Origin: Stramenopiles sp. TOSAG23-3 | Lineage: Eukaryota > Sar | Direction of reading: 5' to 3' | DNA length: 10,541 nt | Assembly: GCA_900128585.1 (NCBI GenBank) | Contig: LT642501.1 | Location: 5,488-16,028, forward strand | In this document: one piece after another, positions 1-7,185 of the stretch | Layout of the letters: each line of letters begins with the position of its first letter | How positions within the stretch are numbered: position 1 is the stretch's first letter | The notes under the pieces: generated by a model | What the model was told of the DNA's origin: nothing | Seen by the model: the letters and a program-made list of their open reading frames with translations, nothing else | Database searches by the model: none | Made by a program: the position numbers and the translations under genes

Positions 1-93
1 GCTTGCATATGAATCGTAATCAACTTCCTCATCCGATATCTCACTCAGAGATGAATCAATCCTTGTACCATTTTCCAAGTAAAAGAGTAAGTT
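1..93. other. Possible edge of a coding exon, strand undecided
   Basis: This stretch has a more balanced base composition than the AT-rich DNA that follows. On the minus strand it is open for 31 codons from the window edge to a TAA at 94-96, and reads as an acidic, serine-rich peptide (SSLSEISDEEVDYDSYAS) that looks like real protein. It has no ATG and no acceptor AG right at its start; the nearest AG lies within the stretch. On the plus strand frame 3 is also open and runs into a perfect GTAAGT donor-like sequence at 87-92, which would end a plus exon at 86. The two readings exclude each other and the window is too short to choose. Confidence 0.3.
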
Positions 94-325
94 TTACTCA
101 AAGTGTCTTATTTTATATTAAGAATTTTATAATAAAATAAAATGTTTAGTTTTTAATTAATATTATTAGAGTCTTAAAACATACTATATATTTTGGTTTT
201 TTATTAGAATATATTAAAAAACATAAGCCATACTCTATGATATATATAATTTTTTTTTTTTTTGAATTACTCTCTATAAAATAACAGCCAATTTTCTTGT
301 TTTTATTAAAAGAGTATAAGAAGAA
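94..325. other. AT-rich spacer
   Basis: Nearly pure A/T sequence with homopolymer runs, including a long T run near 250-263. I see no coding potential. It must hold the 3' end of the SPRY-HAD gene that runs in from the right on the minus strand. Confidence 0.6.
302..307 (-). terminator. Candidate poly(A) signal AATAAA of the SPRY-HAD gene
   Basis: TTTATT on the plus strand is AATAAA on the minus strand, 18 nt past the TAA stop of the SPRY-HAD gene. The position is close to the stop for a poly(A) signal, and A/T-rich DNA yields this hexamer often by chance, so this is only a candidate. Confidence 0.35.
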
Positions 326-1684
326 TTATTCTTTTGAAGAGGAGGACCCCAAACAACAGTACTCCGATGCATAACCCTCGCTCTTTTTAATATCGACAGG
401 GTGCATTTTAGCTTTTCTGATTGTTTCAAACGATAGAAGGGAATGATCGTAGACTTGGCATCGTTCTGGCGGGACTCCCAAATGCTTTGCTGTTATTTTG
501 TACATTTCTATGTCCGCCTGGGAAAGGGAAAAGTCCTCTTGGGCCACGACAATATCGAAGAATTTATGAAGCTTCAACTTCTTTAGAACCTTGATCACGT
601 GCTTTCGCCCTTCGATCGCGACAACCGCGAGCTTTATGTTCCCGGCCCGTTTGGCATGTTTAACTAGTTTCGTTGTGCACTGAAAATCTCTGATCTTTTC
701 CTCACTATGTTTGTAGTACCAGTCCATTTTCTCCCTCGCTGCCTTTTCTAGAAGTTCTCGCAGTTCGTCTTTCCCCATCCCCTGCAAATGTCCCTTCCGC
801 GCACAGAGACACCTCAGTGTAATCATTGGGTCTAGATTGGCCATGTCGTACACGTCCTTCCTGGAGAACGATAAATCTAATAACTTGGAAATGCTACGGT
901 ATGCCTCGAAGTGAAACTCCATGTTATCTACTATTGTCCCGTTAAAATTAAACAACAAGGCATCGCAGCGCCCGTATTCATTGTGTATACTGCGGTAAAA
1001 ATGTTCATCCTCGATCGACTTGCTGCACAGCGGAGTTGCCTCGATCGGGAACTGAAAGGCAGGCCCTGGCTGGAAAGTAACTTTCCCCGTGTAGTACAAG
1101 GATACGATTGGGAAATATTCATCTTTCGTTGCCTCTGTAATTACAAACGCTACCCCCTGGTCCACACCGTTTTTGAAAAATTGTATCTCATACCAGCTTC
1201 CCTGTTTGTGACATTTTACGCACATTCCAATCACGTCCCCAGAACTGTACGGATCTCCGTACGCAGTTTTTACGCCTTTTGTAATTTTAGATCCATCAAC
1301 ATTGCAGTATCCGAACCCGTGCATATCGAACCCCACTGGGGCCTCAAGCTCGGCACTCGAAGTTGCCCAGCCCACTCGTACGTGAGCACCCCCACCTTCC
1401 GGCTTGACGTTTAAATCGCAGCCCGTTATCTTATACTCACAATACCAGGTGCCGCTTGAAACCATCGAAACACCATGGGAACAGCGCGCCGAACTGTACC
1501 CATTTGTCATGCCAGAAACGTGCAGGCAACATTTTGAAAGTCGCAAATTGTGCGACTTATCTACGTGTGAAATCGATACCCCTTTCGGTTGGTGATAGAC
1601 ACCGACTCCACCTTCCCCAGGCTCATTGATTACATTATCATGGGAGAGCTTGACCTTTTTCAACTCCGGTTCACCGCCACTCAT
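326..1684 (-). CDS. ASH2-like SPRY domain fused to a degenerate HAD-fold domain
   Basis: A 452-residue protein. The reading frame is open further upstream, but only from a TTG; the first in-frame ATG is at 1684, giving MSGGEPELKKVKL with a short basic, NLS-like patch. Residues about 68-210 form a SPRY domain of the ASH2L/Bre2 kind: YSSARCSHGV, GTWYCEY, HVRVGWATSSAELEAPVGFD, YSSGDVIG, FFKNGVDQGVAF and YFPIVSLY match that family in order. In ASH2L this domain contacts RBBP5 in the H3K4 methyltransferase complex. No PHD or winged-helix region precedes it. Residues about 240-431 align to HAD phosphatases of the phosphoglucomutase/pseudouridine-phosphatase type (FNFNGTIVDN at 245-254, GVPPERCQVYDHS), but motif I has Asn for both catalytic Asp (246, 248), and the motif II Ser/Thr and motif III Lys are absent. 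I infer a non-catalytic scaffold. Chromatin function is possible but unproven. It is divergent from the GNPTAB gene. Confidence 0.85.
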   Translation of the reverse strand: MSGGEPELKKVKLSHDNVINEPGEGGVGVYHQPKGVSISHVDKSHNLRLSKCCLHVSGMTNGYSSARCSHGVSMVSSGTWYCEYKITGCDLNVKPEGGGAHVRVGWATSSAELEAPVGFDMHGFGYCNVDGSKITKGVKTAYGDPYSSGDVIGMCVKCHKQGSWYEIQFFKNGVDQGVAFVITEATKDEYFPIVSLYYTGKVTFQPGPAFQFPIEATPLCSKSIEDEHFYRSIHNEYGRCDALLFNFNGTIVDNMEFHFEAYRSISKLLDLSFSRKDVYDMANLDPMITLRCLCARKGHLQGMGKDELRELLEKAAREKMDWYYKHSEEKIRDFQCTTKLVKHAKRAGNIKLAVVAIEGRKHVIKVLKKLKLHKFFDIVVAQEDFSLSQADIEMYKITAKHLGVPPERCQVYDHSLLSFETIRKAKMHPVDIKKSEGYASEYCCLGSSSSKE

Positions 1685-2489
1685 GTGGGTGCGACGGAGA
1701 CAGTAACTCTGTGGGAACGTGTACACAGCCGCGTTGATAGTTGTTGCACCAGCCAAAGTTGTATCAAACGGAAAGTAAGTCTCGTAAACTCTCAATCCGA
1801 ATCAATGGAGTCTGTCAAAATATATATTGGATATCAGATTAAGATAGAAACATTGATGTTCTACTAAAATTCTATATCGAAATTATAATAATTAATAAAT
1901 ATCAACAATAATAATAATAATAATAAAATAATATATTTTTTTATTTATTTTTTAGTAGTGTATTATTATTATTAATAATATACTTGATAATAATACATAC
2001 TTCTTCTATCTTCTTTTCTCTTCTTCTACGAGGCGTACTTCTTCTTTCTTCTTCTTCTTCTTCTTCTTCTTCTTCTTCTTCTTTCTTCTTTCTTCTTTCT
2101 TCTTTCTTCTTCTTCTTCTTCTTCTTTCTACTTATTCTTCTTCTTCTTTTCTTCTCTCTTCTTCTTCTTCTTCTTCTCTTCCTCCACCCATCCTCCCATA
2201 AACATAATATTAATAAACACCACACATCTTCTTCTTCTCCTCCTCCATCATCATCATATTAGCTTATATCATCATCATCATTATTATAATAATTATTAAT
2301 ATTATTCATCCATCCAATCAAAAAAAACAAATTCAAGTTTATATTTTATAGAGAGAGAGCGAGGATAAATAAGATTCGCGCGTTTTCCTTCAATAATTTG
2401 GTTACTTTATTTCACTGGAAATCTCTTGTTTTTTGTTTTGACCAGGGGGTGGTTATTTTTACATCCAGTATAGGGTCTCCGTGCGAACG
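1685..2489. promoter_or_regulatory. Divergent intergenic/promoter region between SPRY-HAD and GNPTAB genes
   Basis: Both flanking genes point away from this 805-bp spacer, so it should hold both promoters. The 1685-1795 part next to the SPRY-HAD ATG is open in frame and richer in G+C, consistent with a 5' UTR. Next come AT-rich DNA with an AAT repeat (about 1907-1926), the TTC-rich pyrimidine tract, ATC/TCA repeats around 2246-2290, and a GAGAGAG-GATAAATAAG-CGCGCG segment at about 2351-2391 which could be the core promoter or 5' UTR of the GNPTAB gene. No element is proven. Confidence 0.5.
2038..2185. repeat. TTC-rich polypyrimidine microsatellite
   Basis: Positions 2038-2129 are an unbroken run of 92 pyrimidines made of TTC and TTTC units. 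After a short break with A at 2130 and 2134, pyrimidines run again over 2135-2185. The complement is a GAA-type purine strand. Long homopurine-homopyrimidine mirror repeats of this kind can form triplex (H-DNA). The long open frames here (poly Ser/Phe/Leu or poly Lys/Glu/Arg) come from the repeat and are not genes. Confidence 0.9.
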
Positions 2490-5192
2490 ATGAAGACCGT
2501 GCGGGCAACGGTGAAGACCGCACAGCGACGGTGCTACTCGTCGTTGACGGGGACGAAATGTTCGTTTCTGTGCGTGGTATTAGTAGGTGGGGCATTGAAC
2601 ATGGTGCTGTTTGCACTTCATTTCAATGCCGGGTGTGTGCACTGTGATATGTGCAAGTATGGAGGCTATGGGTCTGGGGTTATCGACAATATTGGAATGG
2701 AGGATTTTTCACGAAAAATGTGTATGCCTCCCATTGACGTTGTGTACACTTGGGTGAACGGGTCCGACCCGGAGTGGTTAATGGAAATGGAATACTACAG
2801 GTACAAGGGGCATAATCCGTCGCGTTCGCTTTCCAGGGCGAAATGGAACGAAAGCAACATTTTCCCTGGCCCGTCCCGATACAACGCTTCTCTCAACTCG
2901 AGCGCGCTGGGGGCGAACTTTACCGTGCTTGCCTCGAACGGGTCGGAGCCGTCAGTTGGTTCGTCCAACAGGTATCGCGACAACCATGAATTGAAGTATT
3001 CCTTTCGGTCCTTGTTCAAGTATGCCCCTTGGATCCGAAAAGTGTTTCTTGTTACTTCGGGCCAAGTTCCGAACTGGTTGAACACTGCGCATCCAAGAAT
3101 AAAAGTTTTTTCACACCAAGATATTTTTTTAAACTCGTCTTGGCTGCCTACGTTCAGTTCACCGGCAATTGAGACGCAGCTGCACCGCATTCCTGGGCTG
3201 TCAAAGAAGTTCATATACTTTAACGACGATGTTATGCTTGGTGCACCGGTATGGCCGGAGGATTTTTTCAACATCGCAGGGGCACAGAAGGTATTCCTGT
3301 CATGGGACGTACCAAAGTGTAACCCAGGGTGTACCGATTCCTGGGTCGGCGACGGACAGTGTGACCTAAATTGCAACGTCAGCAGGTGTATGTGGGACTT
3401 GGGCGACTGCTTTAACGTGTCGAAAAAAAATGCGTACGGGTATCGTCAATCGTATTCTAGTAGCTCCTCTCACGGGACCAGTCGCTCGTGGGCCTACTGC
3501 GCAGTAGGCTGTCCAAGCACCTGGATCGGGGACAAAGTCTGCGACAAAAAGTGTGATTCTGCAGCCTGCGGTTTTGACGGCGGCGATTGCGGTATAAAGG
3601 AAGTGTGGGGGGGGCTGAAGGGGTTCGAGCTGCCCGTGCGTGCGACGGGCGAGGCGGCCGCGAAGCCTCTTGGCATGGCTGCTAATGCAACGGATCTTGC
3701 ACTAGATCCTAGTCGTAACATCACTGTGCATGTATGGTCAAACGCGAGTGGGCCGGGCAGCAACAACAGCGTTTTACCTATCGCTGCAGCAGAGACTGCC
3801 GCGAAAATCGAACCTGTCGCTCTGGGCCAGTACGATTTGCCCCAAGGTTGCCAGGCGGTCTATTTCAATTTAAGCGTCAGTGGACGGTTTGAAGGATACG
3901 GTGTAGACGTAGTTCGGGCCAACCATAACAACCCCGACGCAATAGGGAGCGCGGTCGTGCTAAAGCACTTTGGGGTCATGGTTGTTATATTTAGGAACGA
4001 AGACTACGCCCAAGAGCTTGGGTGGACGTCAAGTACAATCAAGGTGGAGCTTGCGCTGACGAAGACGGTCATTGTCGGAAATTCGAGTGTGGTTGAAGAT
4101 TCTCAAAATGTTTGGATATCGTTTTCCACATTGTCGAATTTAAAAGAAATCCCCGTTTCTAAGAACAGCACGACCACCGCTGCACTAATGCCCAATTCGA
4201 ACGTAAACGCATCCGCCCCTCCCCGCAATGGGAGCGAGACGACAATGATAAGCATCGTTGGCGATGGGAAAAACGAACCTTTCCCGGTTGCCTCCAACGT
4301 GAGCTTTTTTTCGACGGCAGGAAACAGGTCAGAAGGGGTCCACTTTTCTTCCCGAAACGGGCGGCGACTACTCGGGTCCGAGGACACCTATGGAGATTCG
4401 CTTGTTAAAGTGAACATGATGTATGCAAAGGAATTTGGCGCATCCTCCCGAAAAGTTCCTGCGCACATGCCGCACATGATCGACAGGGACGTTATGGACG
4501 AGCTGCAAGACAAATACGAGAAAGAATTTTGGTACACAGGCCAGCAAAAATTCAGAACATCGGCCGACATGCAGTTCGCATTTTCATATTTTCATTGGGT
4601 TATTAATAGGAAGAGCAAAATCAACATCGAAAATATTTTTCGCAGTGAGATAGACACGGACCAAAATGGCTACCTCGACCCGAATGAAGTCAGAACCCTA
4701 GCCGCAATGATCACTGGAAAAACGCCGCCGCATGATCTTTTGGATAGGCTTACGGCAAACTGCAGCACCTTGGACGAGCTGAAGATGTGCAAAGATGCAA
4801 TCGAGACGCTCTCTAAGAACTTTCGCCGCCCGAAAACGCACATTAAAGCGGACCTGGACGAAGTTACGTTTCAAATGATCGGAGACAACTTTAACGAGAC
4901 AAAAGAAAAGTTGGACAGTATCCGTGCGAAAAAGACCAAGTTCATTTGCGTCAATGATGACATGCACAATCCTGCGCTTGAATTGGAGCAGATGCTCGCA
5001 GACTTTTACAAATCCATGTTCCCTAAGCCTAGCCCTTTTGAACTGCCACCGGGGCAGACAAATGGGGGGCGAAACATCTTTGAAATAAGACGCCATAAAG
5101 TTAGACAAGTGCCACCATTGCTTCAATCATTGGTCTTGTGCATTGCAATTATTGGCGCTGTTGGATCTCTTTTTGGTTACCTTGCCCTTTAA
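2490..5192 (+). CDS. GNPTAB: N-acetylglucosamine-1-phosphotransferase alpha/beta subunit (Stealth family)
   Basis: A 900-residue Golgi membrane enzyme. The family transfers GlcNAc-1-phosphate from UDP-GlcNAc to mannose on lysosomal hydrolases, the first step of mannose-6-phosphate tagging. The frame opens with GTG at 2481; the first ATG is at 2490. In order: basic cytosolic N-terminus, membrane anchor about 24-46, Stealth CR1 81-96 (PIDVVYTWVNGSDPEW), CR2 about 161-260 (RDNHELKYS, FSSPAIETQLHRI, KFIYFNDDVM), two six-cysteine LNR/Notch repeats at 277-307 and 337-367, a glycine/serine-rich sequon-rich middle, RRLL at 625-628, CR3 about 651-704 (SRKVPAHMPHMIDR, MQFAFSYF), EF-hand loop 722-733 (DTDQNGYLDPNE), CR4 about 814-852 (KFICVNDD, FYKSMFP) and a C-terminal membrane segment at about 878-899. 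About twenty N-glycosylation sequons fit a lumenal body. It is shorter than the human enzyme (about 1256 residues), mainly in the CR1-CR2 spacer and because I see no DMAP1-binding-like insert. There is no intron. Confidence 0.95.
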   Translation: MKTVRATVKTAQRRCYSSLTGTKCSFLCVVLVGGALNMVLFALHFNAGCVHCDMCKYGGYGSGVIDNIGMEDFSRKMCMPPIDVVYTWVNGSDPEWLMEMEYYRYKGHNPSRSLSRAKWNESNIFPGPSRYNASLNSSALGANFTVLASNGSEPSVGSSNRYRDNHELKYSFRSLFKYAPWIRKVFLVTSGQVPNWLNTAHPRIKVFSHQDIFLNSSWLPTFSSPAIETQLHRIPGLSKKFIYFNDDVMLGAPVWPEDFFNIAGAQKVFLSWDVPKCNPGCTDSWVGDGQCDLNCNVSRCMWDLGDCFNVSKKNAYGYRQSYSSSSSHGTSRSWAYCAVGCPSTWIGDKVCDKKCDSAACGFDGGDCGIKEVWGGLKGFELPVRATGEAAAKPLGMAANATDLALDPSRNITVHVWSNASGPGSNNSVLPIAAAETAAKIEPVALGQYDLPQGCQAVYFNLSVSGRFEGYGVDVVRANHNNPDAIGSAVVLKHFGVMVVIFRNEDYAQELGWTSSTIKVELALTKTVIVGNSSVVEDSQNVWISFSTLSNLKEIPVSKNSTTTAALMPNSNVNASAPPRNGSETTMISIVGDGKNEPFPVASNVSFFSTAGNRSEGVHFSSRNGRRLLGSEDTYGDSLVKVNMMYAKEFGASSRKVPAHMPHMIDRDVMDELQDKYEKEFWYTGQQKFRTSADMQFAFSYFHWVINRKSKINIENIFRSEIDTDQNGYLDPNEVRTLAAMITGKTPPHDLLDRLTANCSTLDELKMCKDAIETLSKNFRRPKTHIKADLDEVTFQMIGDNFNETKEKLDSIRAKKTKFICVNDDMHNPALELEQMLADFYKSMFPKPSPFELPPGQTNGGRNIFEIRRHKVRQVPPLLQSLVLCIAIIGAVGSLFGYLAL

Positions 5193-5226
5193 TCTTTTGA
5201 CAGAAATGTTTCATATTGAATTATTT

Positions 5227-5242
5227 GCTGTAGGCTGTAGGG
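5227..5242 (+). terminator. Tandem GCTGTAG repeat, possible 3'-end element of GNPTAB
   Basis: Two exact tandem copies of GCTGTAG (5227-5233, 5234-5240) lie about 35 nt past the GNPTAB stop. In RNA each carries UGUA, the element bound by cleavage factor Im in eukaryotic 3'-end formation. I see no exact AATAAA close by. This assignment is inference. Confidence 0.25.
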
Positions 5243-5334
5243 TATAAAATATCAATAACACACAATAATATATGATAACAAGTTTTTTGTTTTTATTATG
5301 TGATAAATATTTTATACTACTATTTAAAAGTACT

Positions 5335-5346
5335 ACCGGTACCGGT
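5335..5346. repeat. 12-bp perfect palindrome ACCGGTACCGGT
   Basis: A perfect 12-bp palindrome which is also a direct duplication of ACCGGT. It is an isolated GC-rich island in AT-rich DNA, about 145 nt after the GNPTAB stop and about 580 nt before the SGT1 start at 5919. It could bind a dimeric factor; its role is unknown. Confidence 0.6.
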
Positions 5347-5918
5347 GTATCCAATCATCAGATTTTATATTAAATTATTATATTATTAGTCCTAAAATAA
5401 TATATAATTGGATAATAATGAATACGATGAATCGAAGCTTCTTCTAGAGAAAAAGGATTGAAGAATTTAATTATTATTGGAATTATACATTCAAATAGCA
5501 AGCAAATAAAGAGCAACCTCATTGTTGTTGTTGTTGTTTGTTATAATAATAAATAAAAATGAAAAAAAAAAAAAAGTATTATTATTTTTTTTTAAAGTTG
5601 ATTTTTGAAATTACAATTACATCAAAACAGCACCAACAACAACAGCAAAATAAATATTACACACACAAAAAAAGAACGAAGGAGAAAAAAAAAGAAGGCA
5701 GCAGGAGGAGAAATGACATCATGACACACGTCGTTGTTTTTTTTTTTGTGTTGTTATTATTATTCTATTGGTTGGTGTTGTCCGTCCGTTCGGGATGTAT
5801 ACGTATATGAATAGAGGAGTATAATTCTATGGAAAATTTCTCTAGTTCTAACAGCATCTTTTTGAAAAACGCTTTTCTAACATTGGTATTGCCCTTACTG
5901 CCCGACTGTCCTGAAGCC

Positions 5919-7049
5919 ATGGAACATTACACGCGTGGAAACGAACTCTTTGTGGACGAAAACTATGTAGGTGCTCTTGAAGCGTTTTCGAAAGCAATCG
6001 AGACGGACGAAGCAATTGAGACTAGCAAACTAGCATCGTTTCATGTGAAACGGGCGGCGGCGCATTTGAAATTGAAACAGTACGACGAAGCTCTTGACGA
6101 TGGTACAAAAGCTGTCGAGTTCAACCCTGATCTTGAGATGGCATACTTGCGAAAAGGCACGGCAGCGTTTCACTTGGAAGAGTTTGAAACCGCAAAGGCG
6201 GCCTTTGCCGCCGGAAAAAGCCTCAAGCATGCCAATGGCGGCGACGTGAGCAGTTATGACACATGGATCCGAAAATGCGACGCGGAGCTAGAAGACATGG
6301 ATTCATCTGATGAAGATAGCGACGGGACTCTGAAGGCTGCCGCAGCTGCCCCTGAGAGCAGCCCTGCACCGGTTGAAAACGTGCCCCCAGCGAAACCCGC
6401 CGGCTATCGGTACGACTGGTATCAAACGCAAAACTATGTAGTGCTGACCGTTATGGCGAAACAAAAAAAAGCAGAAGAGGTTAATGTTAGCTTTGCATCA
6501 AAAAATGTTTGTGTATCAATAGCCATGGAGAACGGGAATGAATACCTCCTTGATCTCGATGTGTTCGATGAGATAGACGCGGACTCCTCTTCGTTCAAGA
6601 TCATGTCTACGAAAGTGGAGGTCAAATTGATCAAGGTGGGTAAATTCCAATGGCCTTCCCTGGAACGGCCCGAAGACCAAGTTATCTTACAAACAGCGGC
6701 AGGGGAGACCCAAGTCAGCACATCGTACAACACGAAGCCAAAGGCCTACAGTTCGAATAAGGACTGGGATGCGATTGGCACCGACCTGAAGAAACAGGAA
6801 GAAGAAGAGAAATTGGAGGGCGAAGACGCGTTGAACAAACTCTTTCGGGACATTTATTCAAAAGCAAATGAAGATACTCGCCGTGCAATGAACAAATCTT
6901 TTCAAACGAGTGGTGGGACGGTCTTGTCCACCAATTGGGGGGAAGTATCTGACAAAGATTATGAAAAAGAAAAAGTTGCTCCCGATGGAATGGAATGGCG
7001 AAATTGGGAAGGCGATAAACTTAAAAAAGATGGAACTCCGAAAGAATAA
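5919..7049 (+). CDS. SGT1: SGT1-type co-chaperone (TPR, CS and SGS domains)
   Basis: A 376-residue protein with the full SGT1 layout. SGT1 bridges Hsp90 to client complexes such as SCF ubiquitin ligase, kinetochore components and, in plants, immune receptors; it is cytosolic or nuclear. TPR helices cover about 1-105 (MEHYTRGNELF, AYLRKGTAAFHLEEFETAK). An acidic and alanine/proline-rich linker follows at about 125-160. The p23-like CS domain spans 163-249 (YRYDWYQT to WPSLE). The SGS region at about 276-364 contains DWDAIGTDLKKQEEEEK, LFRDIYSKANEDTRRAMNKSF and TNWGEV, as in known SGT1. I chose ATG 5919 because its context is GCCATGG and the TPR starts there; an in-frame ATG at 5829 has T at -3 and would add 30 residues with a hydrophobic core. 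There is no intron, and it ends in TAATAA. Confidence 0.92.
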   Translation: MEHYTRGNELFVDENYVGALEAFSKAIETDEAIETSKLASFHVKRAAAHLKLKQYDEALDDGTKAVEFNPDLEMAYLRKGTAAFHLEEFETAKAAFAAGKSLKHANGGDVSSYDTWIRKCDAELEDMDSSDEDSDGTLKAAAAAPESSPAPVENVPPAKPAGYRYDWYQTQNYVVLTVMAKQKKAEEVNVSFASKNVCVSIAMENGNEYLLDLDVFDEIDADSSSFKIMSTKVEVKLIKVGKFQWPSLERPEDQVILQTAAGETQVSTSYNTKPKAYSSNKDWDAIGTDLKKQEEEEKLEGEDALNKLFRDIYSKANEDTRRAMNKSFQTSGGTVLSTNWGEVSDKDYEKEKVAPDGMEWRNWEGDKLKKDGTPKE

Positions 7050-7111
7050 TAAGGTCGACGACAGCAAGAAGAAGAAGAAATTGAAGTGGTGTTCGTATTT
7101 TAAAAATATTG

Positions 7112-7117
7112 AATAAA
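7112..7117 (+). terminator. Candidate poly(A) signal AATAAA of SGT1
   Basis: AATAAA lies 62 nt past the SGT1 stop, with UGUA-containing sequence (TGATGTATATA) just downstream and a G-rich tract about 40 nt further on. Spacing and order suit a eukaryotic poly(A) site. Confidence 0.5.
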
Positions 7118-7153
7118 TACCTTGGTACCTGATGTATATAATAATAATAAAAA

Positions 7154-7185
7154 GGAGTGGAGAGTGGAGAGGGAGGAGGGGGGGA
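7154..7185 (+). terminator. G-rich tract, possible transcription pause/termination element or G-quadruplex
   Basis: A purine run with GG, GG, GG, GGG, GG and a seven-G block lies about 37 nt after the SGT1 AATAAA. G-rich elements downstream of poly(A) sites are known to pause RNA polymerase II. The repeated GG runs could also make a two-tier quadruplex. The function is inferred from position only. Confidence 0.35.

Larger units (their letters stand above)
5193..5828. other. AT-rich spacer between GNPTAB and SGT1
   Basis: It holds the GNPTAB 3' end and the SGT1 upstream region. I see GTT and CAA microsatellites (about 5521-5540 and 5630-5645), an A-run at about 5561-5574, the palindrome at 5335-5346, a CRE-like TGACATCA at 5714-5721, and a 10-bp palindrome TATACGTATA at 5798-5807. 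The open frame starting at 5559 is A/T-run-driven and not convincing as a gene. Confidence 0.55.

Noticed and set aside
72-110. KRVSFTQSV in the plus reading at the left edge as a second copy of the KVSF motif
   Set aside because: It requires reading through the GTAAGT donor into A/T-rich DNA, and the minus-strand reading looks more protein-like; likely coincidence.
911-1414. 167-codon plus-strand frame inside the SPRY-HAD gene
   Set aside because: It is antisense to well-conserved SPRY and HAD coding sequence and has no recognisable domain.
1685-1795. Longer SPRY-HAD protein starting at 1795 (37 extra residues)
   Set aside because: The codon at 1793-1795 is TTG, not ATG, and a TGA lies three codons further upstream. 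The ATG at 1684 is the first proper start. The open stretch is best read as 5' UTR, though a spliced upstream exon cannot be excluded.
1941-2262. Open frames across the TTC tract (poly Ser/Phe/Leu and poly Lys/Glu/Arg)
   Set aside because: They are produced by the trinucleotide repeat in every frame and have no other protein-like sequence.
2481-2489. GNPTAB start at GTG 2481
   Set aside because: GTG is not a normal eukaryotic start and an ATG follows three codons later at 2490.
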